Positions 55,761 to 64,000 of a stretch of 64,000 bases of DNA are shown one piece after another (within the stretch, counting starts at the first letter, position 1; each line of letters opens with the position of its first letter). The position numbers were made by a program, and so were the translations under genes. Origin of the DNA: Aestuariibacter salexigens DSM 15300 (GTDB lineage: Bacteria; Pseudomonadota; Gammaproteobacteria; Enterobacterales; Alteromonadaceae); contig NZ_AUBH01000005.1 in the NCBI RefSeq assembly GCF_000429145.1, positions 248,001-312,000 on the forward strand, read 5' to 3'. A model generated the notes under the pieces. The model saw only the letters and a program-made list of their open reading frames with translations, was not told the origin of the DNA and searched no databases.

Positions 55761-56390
55761 TTAGAAGAAAAAGGTTGCACTTACCGAGTAGGCAAGATTG
55801 TGTGTTGCCTTCTCTTCGCCAATTAAATCGCTGTTGAAAATGTGATCCCGCACATCCAGACGAAGCGCAAAGTAGTCCGTCAGCAGCAGTCGATACCCGC
55901 CGCCAACGCTGATAGTAAAGCGATCGTCTCCACCGAATTCGGTACTACCACCACCAACAAGCAGGTAAAAATCGCTGTTGAGCACCAACGAGTCCGTCAC
56001 GAACACTTCACCGTTAATGTTGTAGCCAACGGACAGGTCATAGTAGGTGTAATCCCGCTCTTCATCGGTCAAAAAGGGTGCGCCGCCTGACAGCACTTCA
56101 AAGCTGGTCTGCCCAGCAGTGGCAAAGCCTGCGCTTGCTTCAACAAAAAGATTTTCACTGATGTGATAGGCCAATCGTGCCCCGACCACAGTGTCCTGCT
56201 CGAAATCTTCAATGCTGACGACGCCCACAAATGCCCCAATCTCAAAGTTCTCGCTATCGATGTCGGCTTCATTGAATTCGCGGCGCTCAACCTCTGGTTC
56301 ATAAATTGATTGCTGCGCTTGTGCTGCTGGGCTGCCGAGTGAAATCATGGCCAGTGCACTTAAAAAAATACGGCGAAACCAAGTTTCCAT
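55761..56390 (-). CDS. Outer-membrane beta-barrel domain protein (myxobacterial type)
   Basis: A 209-residue protein with a signal peptide (FLSALAMISLGSPAAQA). The mature start has FNEADIDSENFEIGAFVGVV, followed by eight or so antiparallel strands and a terminal FFF. The layout fits the beta-barrel domain family that occurs in Myxococcales and related clusters (TIGR04565-like), by recall. It overlaps the upstream SH3 gene by 31 nt. Confidence 0.8.
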   Translation of the reverse strand: METWFRRIFLSALAMISLGSPAAQAQQSIYEPEVERREFNEADIDSENFEIGAFVGVVSIEDFEQDTVVGARLAYHISENLFVEASAGFATAGQTSFEVLSGGAPFLTDEERDYTYYDLSVGYNINGEVFVTDSLVLNSDFYLLVGGGSTEFGGDDRFTISVGGGYRLLLTDYFALRLDVRDHIFNSDLIGEEKATHNLAYSVSATFFF

Positions 56391-57103
56391 GATTCCAACT
56401 CCTCTTGCTCATCACGCTCAATCAGTGCCAACAATCGTTGGTACTCCAGCCGAACGACATAATTTTTGGCCAGGTAGTAACGAAACCCGACCCCCGCTTC
56501 CAGTAAGTCGTTTGTGCGACTTTCACTACCGCTTTGCACCAGATTTGCCCGAGGCGTGGTGCGGATCTGACCTACGCCTAGCGTGACGTAGGGGCTAAAC
56601 CGCCACTCGGGAAAAGTAAAATGATGCAGGCGCACACTGGCTAACTGATTCTCTGAAAAACTGCCTAATGCCTGGGTGTAAGCGATTTCTGTGACAATGT
56701 TCTCTGTCACAACCCAGGCAGCGGAAACAGACAGCGCAGTGGTGTTTTCAAGCACGCCTGCATATAACCCGAACTCCCAATCGCGTTGCCGGGACTGTTC
56801 AAATGAAGGCTGTGTCAGAGTGATTTGTTCGCCGTCTTCAGCAAAAGTACGCGTCAAAGAGCGGGCCGATATCCAACCGCTCTTGCCCGATTCGGTTGCG
56901 ACTTTGTACCAACCGGTGCGCTCCTTTAGCACACTTATCCACTCGCCTTTTTCTACGACGTGGAAGCGCGGGTATTCACTGGCAGGCCCGGTGTGCATAT
57001 CTGCGTAGCTATCCATTACTTGTACGCGAACGCCTTCAGCCCTCGCCGGGGAGCATGTGAGGCAAAACAGCATCATCAGAAGCAGAGCGGCTGACGTCTT
57101 CAT
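56360..57103 (-). CDS. SH3b domain plus outer-membrane beta-barrel protein
   Basis: A 247-residue protein with a signal peptide (…LFCLTCSPARA). An SH3b domain (~24-88: MHTGPASEYPRFHVVEKGEW, then WYKVATESGKSGWISARSL) is followed by a beta-barrel (~110-247) ending in GFAVFF. SH3b domains often bind peptidoglycan, so the protein may link the wall to the outer membrane. It overlaps the HzsA-like gene by 4 nt. Confidence 0.8.
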   Translation of the reverse strand: MKTSAALLLMMLFCLTCSPARAEGVRVQVMDSYADMHTGPASEYPRFHVVEKGEWISVLKERTGWYKVATESGKSGWISARSLTRTFAEDGEQITLTQPSFEQSRQRDWEFGLYAGVLENTTALSVSAAWVVTENIVTEIAYTQALGSFSENQLASVRLHHFTFPEWRFSPYVTLGVGQIRTTPRANLVQSGSESRTNDLLEAGVGFRYYLAKNYVVRLEYQRLLALIERDEQEELESWKLGFAVFF

Positions 57104-59781
57104 TGCGCTGCCACCGAATCAAAGGGGTTGTTGTAATACTGACCGCCAATATCCAGCCACTCGGCGAACAGTTTGCGCTCAACGGGCGACAGCCAGTCAG
57201 CATGGATTGCACCTGATAAGAAAACGTTAAAGAAGCGCTGACTGCTTCGTGATCCGTTCGGATTCATCGAATTGCCCACTCTGACCGTGGTCATTACAGG
57301 AATAGGGTTACCCTCTGCATCGAGAATGAGTTCTCCGTCTTCATCGGTTTCAAATACGGGATTGCCGTCTTGATCCACAACCGGAATGAGACGGTCAATA
57401 AGCACACCGTCGATCACTTCCTGCTCGTTATCGGCAAACATCAGTTCCCGATAGGCAGTGAGAATATCGGGGTTATCGCTCGAAGGTGTACCTGTCAGAT
57501 CTAACTGACCGGCAGGTACCTGAGCACCACCCAACTCGTCTTGCGGGGCATGGCAGGTGACACACGTCCGGTCTTCGATTAGATTGTTCTCGGCATCTCG
57601 CAGCTCACGGTTGTGTTCAAACAGGGGCTGAATATGCTGAGGAAAGTTCACCACGATGCGACATAGCGCCGTCCAGTTTTGTGCACAGTTTTGTGAGACA
57701 GGCAGCGGCGTAGCAAGGTCTTGATAGGCGATCGCAAAAGATGGCGCAGGTTCAGTGATCTCAGGGTCGCTCCAGATATCAATAAACGTAATATCTTGCG
57801 AGGGATACGGCGCACCATTCAGGCGCGCGGCGACCTGGGCCATGGTTTCCCCCACATCCGCAAACAATGATGGATTGGTGTTAGGAAAAGGGATGCCGCT
57901 TGCCGGCGCACCATGGTTAACCGATTCAGATTCAGCATCCAGTCGACCGTGAGGCACCGTACTGTTTGGTGTATGACAACCGTTACAGGTTTTCACTTCA
58001 CCCGCAGCCACCTGAATCCAATTGTTATGGCGCGGCGAAATGCGCTTGCCGTCAGCGTCAAGAATGCTTATCGCCAGAGGTATATTAGCCGGTACCTGGA
58101 ACAGCGCAGAGCCATCGGGCTCTATCGGCACATAACCGACTATTTCCCGCATCAGGTTAGCCCGTGAACGGCCAAAAGCAGACCGTTCAAAATCGAGCAC
58201 CTCATCATCCGGAATGGATACGGCCTTGCTGATACGCAAAAAGCGTGCGGGGCGCTGAGCCACACTCACCAGAGTCGGGTCTGCCATCGCAGGCAGACCA
58301 GCAGGACTGGTATCCTCACCACCGATATCGTACACACTGCGAATATGCAGCAAGCCAAGGTTAGCGTCTTGCAGTTCAATCACTTGTTCTGGCTGAGGGG
58401 CATTGGCAGGATAGGGACGTGATTCCATCGCGACTACCTCAGTAATGGCAATCCCTTCCTGTGCGACGGTCAGAGGCAGCTGAGTGTTTTCAACAGGATC
58501 GTACATCCACAACCCATACAGCGGGGCTGCTGGAGCGATATCCTCACGCGTTAATACTTCGTCTGTACAGGGCAATATGCGCGCCTGCTGCTCACTTTCT
58601 TCAGACAATACTTCGCGCACACGACACTGACTCCAGCTGAACAGCTGGCGACCACTTCCATCCCAAAGAGGGTAAAGGGATGCGAAGTAGCCGCCTGCTG
58701 AAAACTCAGACGTGGCGTCGATATTGTCGAAAAGAGCAGGAAGCTGTGCCTGACCGGAGCCGCCCGGATTTGAGGCGATAGGAACGTTGATATCAGTAAA
58801 GCCGGCGGTATCGAGAATGGCATAATCGCCACCAAAACGTTGTGGCATGAACTCGCGCAAGGCAACCAGAATGTTCTCATCCGGCGTCTCACGACTTTCG
58901 ATGAAGTGAATATTCTGGCCATTTTGCTGGTGACTGTGACGACCGAATAACAGCTCTACATCACTGCCATCAGGGTTCATCGTGTACAGATGGATCCCTT
59001 TGTTACCACCAGCCTGATCCCAACGGCTGAACAATACCTTACCATTGCTGAGCACGACCGGATCAAGGTCGTGACTTTGATTGAACGACACCTGCTCAAT
59101 GCCAGTGCCGTCACTGTTCATCACATGTAAGACTGAAGCTTCGGTCCGCAGACTCTCTTCCAAACCGGAATACTGAGGCTTGCCCTCATCAAGTAAACGC
59201 GCCTGATTACCACGCTGGCGGGTTGAACTAAACAGGATCCTACCATCTCGCAGATAGACCGGACCGGTATCCTGCCCCGCTTCAGCGACCAGATCTGAGC
59301 CAATAACCCGACGCAGCGTATCGGAAGGCAAATCATACTCCCAGATATTCCAGGTTGGCTCTTGGTCCTGGCCATCTTCTTCTGGCGCCCGCATGGCAAA
59401 CAGCAATTTGCTACCATCATAAGAGGTTTCTAAATCCCTTACGTCGTAAATCGGCGCGTTTTCTGTTTCCTCCTCGGTGACAAAGGCTCTGTCTGTCACA
59501 TTTGTTTCAAGCGCGCTGGCACTGGCCCGTGCTTTCACAACCAGTGTAGCGCCGGGAGTAAACTGTGTAGGGTCGCGCAGGTCCCGAGGTATCAGCGGTG
59601 ATATATCTTCATCCACAGTACGCTTGATATACGCAATGGGGATGTCGACTACGACAGGATCCGGTTCCTGCTGCTCCTGCTCCACAACGCTACCACCACA
59701 TCCTCCTAACACCATTGTCAACGCTATCACGCTGGATAAGCGTGTCGCTGACATCGAGTTAAGTTGATTACGTACTGGCAT
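57100..59781 (-). CDS. HzsA-related lipoprotein with two CxxCH motifs
   Basis: An 893-residue protein with lipobox VLGGC (Cys28, or Cys19 from the second Met). Beta-propeller-like PD40/TolB-type strands occur (SYDGSKLLFAMR, LRDGRILFSSTRQRG, VLSNGKVLFSRWD). Two heme-attachment motifs follow, CNGCH near residue 598 and CVTCH near 740. This combination matches HzsA-related proteins, named after hydrazine synthase subunit alpha. That enzyme activity is not implied. It is the first gene of the operon, divergent from 60269. Confidence 0.84.
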   Translation of the reverse strand: MPVRNQLNSMSATRLSSVIALTMVLGGCGGSVVEQEQQEPDPVVVDIPIAYIKRTVDEDISPLIPRDLRDPTQFTPGATLVVKARASASALETNVTDRAFVTEEETENAPIYDVRDLETSYDGSKLLFAMRAPEEDGQDQEPTWNIWEYDLPSDTLRRVIGSDLVAEAGQDTGPVYLRDGRILFSSTRQRGNQARLLDEGKPQYSGLEESLRTEASVLHVMNSDGTGIEQVSFNQSHDLDPVVLSNGKVLFSRWDQAGGNKGIHLYTMNPDGSDVELLFGRHSHQQNGQNIHFIESRETPDENILVALREFMPQRFGGDYAILDTAGFTDINVPIASNPGGSGQAQLPALFDNIDATSEFSAGGYFASLYPLWDGSGRQLFSWSQCRVREVLSEESEQQARILPCTDEVLTREDIAPAAPLYGLWMYDPVENTQLPLTVAQEGIAITEVVAMESRPYPANAPQPEQVIELQDANLGLLHIRSVYDIGGEDTSPAGLPAMADPTLVSVAQRPARFLRISKAVSIPDDEVLDFERSAFGRSRANLMREIVGYVPIEPDGSALFQVPANIPLAISILDADGKRISPRHNNWIQVAAGEVKTCNGCHTPNSTVPHGRLDAESESVNHGAPASGIPFPNTNPSLFADVGETMAQVAARLNGAPYPSQDITFIDIWSDPEITEPAPSFAIAYQDLATPLPVSQNCAQNWTALCRIVVNFPQHIQPLFEHNRELRDAENNLIEDRTCVTCHAPQDELGGAQVPAGQLDLTGTPSSDNPDILTAYRELMFADNEQEVIDGVLIDRLIPVVDQDGNPVFETDEDGELILDAEGNPIPVMTTVRVGNSMNPNGSRSSQRFFNVFLSGAIHADWLSPVERKLFAEWLDIGGQYYNNPFDSVAAQ

Positions 59782-60268
59782 CGTTGTGTCCGGTTATGTT
59801 CGTGTCAGTCAACATCAGGCTGATGGAGACTTCGGTCTTTTTTCAGCTTTTCACCAGTTTGAAAAACGAGCAATAACGGGATCTATATTCAGGAATATTT
59901 TTTAATACCAGAAAAGAACCTTCCGGAAAAGGCACATGTAAAAACATTTAACTTCATGAATGTAAAGAAAAAAGCAGCGTGAACTTTACTAAGAACACAA
60001 TTGCAAATGCTTTGTAACCTTATGTATTTGTTAGTTTTTAGTACTTATGATCTATTTAAATTAACTAATAAAATTATTTGAATCAGAAAAAATGCGGAGA
60101 AAATAACTCCAAGCGGGCAATTTTAGAATTATGTCGATTTATTATTCTTTGTTATGAAATAAAAGACCTATCAGGTCACAAAATTAGGTAAAAATATAGC
60201 CACTGGTGTTCTGCAAATGCAGAGCGAATCTGTCAATACAAAGAGGGTAATTTGATGGAGTTAATGCT
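59782..60268. other. AT-rich divergent promoter region
   Basis: 487 bases between the divergent HzsA-like and DUF1588/1585-like genes. It is clearly AT-rich from about 59870 to 60240 relative to the flanks. It contains a TTCCGGAA palindrome at 59921-59928. It should hold both promoters and possibly a shared regulator site. No ORF or RNA gene was recognised. Confidence 0.5.
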
Positions 60269-61489
60269 GTGGTTACATTACCCTTTTTGCGCATTCTTCC
60301 CAGTCTGGTATTAGTCGCCAGTCTCAGCCTGTCTGGCACCCACGTTATGGCTGGAGACCGGGAGCAAGCAAAGCGTATTCATGACCGTATTGCAGGTGTA
60401 CCGCCGAGTGCTGACATGCTCGATAGCATGCAGGGTCTCGTTGCACAGGGTCGAGCATACGATGCGGCAATGCTGGCAATGCAGCACCCGGATTTCTATC
60501 GCACCACCTTGAAAAACTGGGCGACGCCATGGACGAACGAAGAGTTCGATATCTATGCGCCGCTCAATGATTATTCAGCCACCGTCATTGGCATGGTACG
60601 TGATGACATTGATTTTCGCCTGCTGTTAAGCGGCGATATATTGTATGTTGGAGACAGTGCATTAGGGGTACCCGCATACAACATTTCTGATAACCGGCAT
60701 TACGAAGCACTGGACGAGCAACACGTTGACTTGGCGCGTTTTCTGGTGGCGACAACGCAATCCAGCGTCATGGGTCTACCTGTTGAGGCAACCGCTGGTG
60801 TGATGACCTCGCGCGCTGCTGCCAAGGCGTTTTTCAAAGACGGGACAAACCGCGCCATGTTCAGGTTCACCCTAATCAATCACATGTGTACCGACCTGGA
60901 GGGACTGAAAGATACCAGTCTCCCACCCGACCGTATTCGTCAGGATCTGAGTCGCAGCCCCGGCGGAGACAGTCGGATTTTCATTAATTCCTGCGTGGGC
61001 TGTCACTCGGGTATGGACCCGCTCGCTCAGGCATTTGCCTATTACAACTATTCATATGACGAGCAATCAGATCCTGAGGGTCTGAATGGAAGACTGACCT
61101 ATAACCAGCAAGGTCAGCTCGATCCGGTAACGGGACTCCGTGTGCAGGAGAAATATTGGATCAATGCGAACAACTTTCCGTTTGGCTATGTGACGTTGGA
61201 TGACCGCTGGGATAACTACTGGCGAGAAGGTATCAACCAGCTACTCGGCTGGTCCGAATCCCTTCGTGGCTCTGGCAACGGCGCAAAATCGATGGGACAG
61301 GAGCTCGCTCACAGTGAGACATTCGCGCACTGCCAGGTTGAAAAAGTGTTTGAGGCAGTATGTTTACGTCCTGCCCAGGACAGTGCCGATCGTCAGGCCC
61401 TGAATGCGATGACAGACAGCTTCAAAGCCAGTGGTTATCAGGTAAAAGATATTTTTGCCAATGCAGCTGACTACTGTAAGGGGGAATAA
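60269..61489 (+). CDS. Exported DUF1588/DUF1585-like CxxCH protein
   Basis: A 406-residue protein starting at GTG 60269, with GATGGAG 8 nt upstream; nearby ATGs are in other frames. The signal peptide ends at GTHVMA. FINSCVGCHSGMDPLAQAFA (Cys242, Cys245, His246) resembles the DUF1588 heme-binding segment, and HSETFAHCQVEKVFEAVCLR resembles DUF1585. The N-terminal DUF1592 part is reduced. It is probably a periplasmic or secreted c-type heme protein. The next gene begins right after its stop. Confidence 0.8.
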   Translation: MVTLPFLRILPSLVLVASLSLSGTHVMAGDREQAKRIHDRIAGVPPSADMLDSMQGLVAQGRAYDAAMLAMQHPDFYRTTLKNWATPWTNEEFDIYAPLNDYSATVIGMVRDDIDFRLLLSGDILYVGDSALGVPAYNISDNRHYEALDEQHVDLARFLVATTQSSVMGLPVEATAGVMTSRAAAKAFFKDGTNRAMFRFTLINHMCTDLEGLKDTSLPPDRIRQDLSRSPGGDSRIFINSCVGCHSGMDPLAQAFAYYNYSYDEQSDPEGLNGRLTYNQQGQLDPVTGLRVQEKYWINANNFPFGYVTLDDRWDNYWREGINQLLGWSESLRGSGNGAKSMGQELAHSETFAHCQVEKVFEAVCLRPAQDSADRQALNAMTDSFKASGYQVKDIFANAADYCKGE

Positions 61490-63952
61490 ATGATGTTTTA
61501 CAGAAATCCGTTGAAATGCCTTTCCCCTGCGGCCCTGTTTATCCTGTTTAGCTGCGGTGGCAGTCAGACAGAAGTGAAAGAAACCCCGTTGCCACCACCG
61601 GCAAATCAGGTCGTATCGAATTATAGTGGTCCGCCACCGGCCACCGATGACGTGCAAAACTTTAAGTTATCACTATGGGATAACGTGGCGACTACCGATC
61701 GCTGTGGCGCCTGTCATGTGCAAGGCGAACAAGCGCCGTTTTTTGCGCGCAATGACGATATCAACGAAGCCTACTCTGCAGCCAACGGGCTAGTTAATTT
61801 TGATTCGGTACAAGACTCACTACTGGTCAGCAAAGTAGCCAATGGACATAATTGCTGGTTGACCAGTGATACAGCCTGCGCTGATATTATGACCACCTGG
61901 ATAAGCAACTGGGCAAGTGATCAACAGGCTGTTGCAACAAGCATTCAATTGCAAGCACCGCCAATAAAAACGCCAGGCGCAAATAAAAATTTCCCGGCTG
62001 AGCCAGATTTGTTCGCAAACACGGTTTACCCCCTGCTTGAACAGTTCTGTGCTGACTGCCACAGCAACTCATCCAGCATACCTATCTCACCTTATTTTGG
62101 TTCAAGCGATGTCATGGAAGCATATGAGGCCGCCAAAGCCAGGCTGAATCTGGATAACCCTGCCGAATCACGCATTGTTGGCAGGGTACGTGATGAGTTT
62201 CACAACTGCTGGTCTGACTGTGACAGCGATGCGCAGGCGCTGATCAATGCAATACAGGCGATGGCAGATGACATTGAAGTCACGCAACTGCCCGACACAT
62301 TTATCAACTCGTCGGCACTCACATTGTTTGATGGCACATTGGCCAGCGGCGGAGGCAGATTTGAATCTAACCTGATTGCCAAATGGGAGTTCAAAACTGG
62401 TAGCGGGAATATTGCTTTTGACACCAGCGGCATCGAGCCTGCGTTAGATCTGACGTTAAGTGGCGAATATAGCTGGGTCGGCGGTTGGGGCATTCAACTC
62501 GGCAATGGTAAAGCACAAGGCGCGACCCGTGACAGCAAAAAGTTACGGGATCTGATTGTCGCGACCGGCGAGTTCGCCATTGAGGCCTGGATCGCTCCGG
62601 CAAATGTCACGCAAGAGGGGCCGGCACGTATTGTCAGCTACTCTGGAGGTCGTGACAGGCGAAACTTTACGCTGGGTCAGACGTTATATAACTATGACGC
62701 ACTATTGCGTAATGACAATACAGACAGTAATGGCTTGCCGGCATTGTCTACGGCTGATGCGGATGAAGATCTACAGGCTGCTCTGCAACACGTTGTATTC
62801 AATTATGATCAAATCAATGGCCGCAGAATTTACGTTAACGGTCAGTTTACGGGAGATGTAGACACAGCAGAGCCTGCCGGAATGGCAGATTGGGATGAAA
62901 CCTTTGCATTAGTGCTGGGCAATGAAGCATCGGGTGACATGCCCTGGGCAGGCACTATCAGAATGGTGGCTATCCATAACCGCACGCTGGATGACGCGCA
63001 AATTGCCAGGAACTTTGATGTCGGAATCGGTCAGAAATTTTTTCTGCTGTTTAATATCAGCGAGCAAATAGATCTGCCAGATAGCTATATCGTATTTGAG
63101 GCCAGTCAGTTTGATAGCTATAGCTACCTGTTTACTGAGCCATTTTTTATCAATCTGGCGGGTACACCTCCCCCACAGGATTTGTCATTGCAGGGCATGC
63201 GGCTAGGCATCAACGGTAGAGAGTCTTCATTTGGGCAGGTATTTGCCACGCTGGATACGCGGTTGAGCGCAGATAATTATGATGCAGAAACAGGCCAGAT
63301 ATTATCGTCTCAGGGAACCATCATTGCGGTAGATAAAGGCCCACAGCAAGATGAATTTTTTCTGACCTTTGATCGCTTGGGTCAAAAGGAATATGTACGC
63401 ATCAAGGCGTCCCCCCCTGCACCTGCAGCACCAGTGGACTTATCGCCACAGGCTCAAGTAGGTGTGCGAGATTTTGCCGAAATTAACGCCAGCATGGCCA
63501 GTCTGACCACCGTGCCGCTGACCAACAGCAGCGTCAACGACACCTACCGTGCGCTGAGTCAGCAGCTACCGTCTGTGACCAACCTGGACGGTTACCTGGC
63601 TTCACATCAAATGGCAGTCACCCAGCTCAGTATTAAATACTGTGATCAGCTGGTTGAATCTGAGGCGTTAAGAGCCAGCTTTTTCCCTGACTTTGACTTT
63701 GCTCAACCTGCAGATCGGGCCTTTGATGGCGCAGCACGAGAAGCCGTAATTATGCCAATTATCGAACGCATTATAGGCAATGATATAGCTGATCAGCCTG
63801 ACCTCACTGACATAACGTCTGAACTCGACCAGCTTATTGAACGATTAACGCAGTGTGATGCGTCACGACAATGCGACACCTCCTATACCAGTACGGTAGT
63901 AAAAGCAAGCTGCGCGGCGGTGTTGGGCAGTGCCGCTATGTTACTGCAATAG
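61490..63952 (+). CDS. LamG-domain lipoprotein with two CxxCH motifs
   Basis: An 820-residue lipoprotein (LFSC, Cys22). It has CGACH at 72-76 and CADCH at 187-191. A LamG/concanavalin-like domain follows at ~290-510 (AKWEFKTGSGNIAFDTSGIE, then FAIEAWIAPANVTQEGP, then RIYVNGQF). A C-terminal helical region (~640-820) has further Cys pairs. The two N-terminal motifs sit in repeats (NGHNCWLTSDTACADIM, and FHNCWSDCDSDAQALI). It is probably an outer-surface c-heme protein that binds a glycan or protein. It is co-transcribed with the genes on both sides. Confidence 0.8.
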   Translation: MMFYRNPLKCLSPAALFILFSCGGSQTEVKETPLPPPANQVVSNYSGPPPATDDVQNFKLSLWDNVATTDRCGACHVQGEQAPFFARNDDINEAYSAANGLVNFDSVQDSLLVSKVANGHNCWLTSDTACADIMTTWISNWASDQQAVATSIQLQAPPIKTPGANKNFPAEPDLFANTVYPLLEQFCADCHSNSSSIPISPYFGSSDVMEAYEAAKARLNLDNPAESRIVGRVRDEFHNCWSDCDSDAQALINAIQAMADDIEVTQLPDTFINSSALTLFDGTLASGGGRFESNLIAKWEFKTGSGNIAFDTSGIEPALDLTLSGEYSWVGGWGIQLGNGKAQGATRDSKKLRDLIVATGEFAIEAWIAPANVTQEGPARIVSYSGGRDRRNFTLGQTLYNYDALLRNDNTDSNGLPALSTADADEDLQAALQHVVFNYDQINGRRIYVNGQFTGDVDTAEPAGMADWDETFALVLGNEASGDMPWAGTIRMVAIHNRTLDDAQIARNFDVGIGQKFFLLFNISEQIDLPDSYIVFEASQFDSYSYLFTEPFFINLAGTPPPQDLSLQGMRLGINGRESSFGQVFATLDTRLSADNYDAETGQILSSQGTIIAVDKGPQQDEFFLTFDRLGQKEYVRIKASPPAPAAPVDLSPQAQVGVRDFAEINASMASLTTVPLTNSSVNDTYRALSQQLPSVTNLDGYLASHQMAVTQLSIKYCDQLVESEALRASFFPDFDFAQPADRAFDGAAREAVIMPIIERIIGNDIADQPDLTDITSELDQLIERLTQCDASRQCDTSYTSTVVKASCAAVLGSAAMLLQ

Positions 63953-63977
63953 CCATGCTGAGATTAGGGAGACAACT

Positions 63978-64000
63978 ATGACCCGCAAATTCTTTACCAA
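63978..64000 (+). CDS. Start of a third gene of the CxxCH cluster (truncated by the window)
   Basis: An ATG at 63978, with AGGGAGA 8 nt upstream, begins MTRKFFT. Seven complete codons are visible. A basic start of this kind is compatible with a Tat or Sec leader. In similar clusters a DUF1501 or DUF1552 protein follows; that is a guess. Confidence 0.55.

Noticed and set aside
57100-59781. Reading the first operon gene as a true hydrazine synthase subunit
   Set aside because: Only a resemblance in domain type and two CxxCH motifs; no other hydrazine synthase or anammox gene is present.
1-64000. CRISPR arrays, tRNA, rRNA, insertion sequences or prophage genes
   Set aside because: No regularly spaced repeats, clover-leaf genes, transposase or integrase-like proteins were seen on either strand.

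Overview
The window reads as chromosomal DNA of a marine gammaproteobacterium of the Alteromonadales (Alteromonadaceae-like). The grounds are the gene content and order: type II secretion genes next to nudE/cysQ, the yheU-yheT-yheS / yebG / yheV / slyX / fkpA / greB / tex / bioH / comF / nfuA neighbourhood shared with Vibrio, Shewanella and E. coli, an aa3-type cytochrome oxidase operon, and LexA boxes of the E. coli type. Base composition looks even, near 50% GC, apart from AT-rich intergenic DNA around 59.85-60.25 kb. I see no rRNA, tRNA, CRISPR array, insertion sequence or prophage.

Layout. 1-3527: end of a type II secretion operon (gspJ tail, K, L, M, N), then a two-CBS protein. 3978-6753: yrfG (minus), nudE-cysQ and a secreted YceI protein. 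6824-12231: a large secreted VPS10/BNR-repeat protein, a periplasmic cupin, DUF2750, a gamma-glutamylcyclotransferase-like protein and yheU. 12228-19276: yheT, a TIGR02444-type protein, yheS, yebG (with a LexA box), yheV, slyX, a WD40 lipoprotein, fkpA and greB. 19401-24767: tex, a SprA-type putative metalloprotease paired with a very small flagellar-axial-like protein, bioH and comF. 24745-31200: a secreted M14 carboxypeptidase, nfuA behind an IscR-type palindrome, small membrane proteins, an SDR and a MATE exporter with no usable canonical start. 31062-41131: polysaccharide deacetylase, GNAT, and the full cytochrome c oxidase set. That set comprises structural subunits II-I-III with CtaG, and separately SURF1, a Sco-like protein, heme A synthase, heme O synthase and Sco. 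41460-44413: lexA with two LexA boxes, a small unlisted membrane ORF, and a LolCDE/MacB-like ABC transporter pair.

44637-59781 is the most unusual part: about 15 genes on the minus strand, mostly overlapping start to stop, apparently one operon. From the promoter-proximal end it encodes an HzsA-related lipoprotein with two CxxCH motifs, an SH3 plus beta-barrel protein, a second outer-membrane beta-barrel, a TlpA thioredoxin, a DUF4266 lipoprotein, a DUF3570 barrel protein, a periplasmic protein, a membrane-anchored coiled-coil protein, two TPR lipoproteins, a small periplasmic protein, an ExbB/TolQ channel, two ExbD/TolR proteins and a TonB-like protein with an AgmX/PglI C-terminal domain. 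The parts list resembles the Agl-Glt envelope machine of Myxococcus (TolQR motor, TPR lipoproteins, outer-membrane barrels, AgmX). Divergent from it, 60269-64000 holds exported CxxCH proteins (DUF1588/DUF1585-like; LamG-containing) and the first codons of a third gene. My inference is that the whole 44.6-64 kb segment is one functional locus: a proton-driven, envelope-spanning machine with an attached redox or c-heme protein set. Its substrate or output is unknown from sequence.
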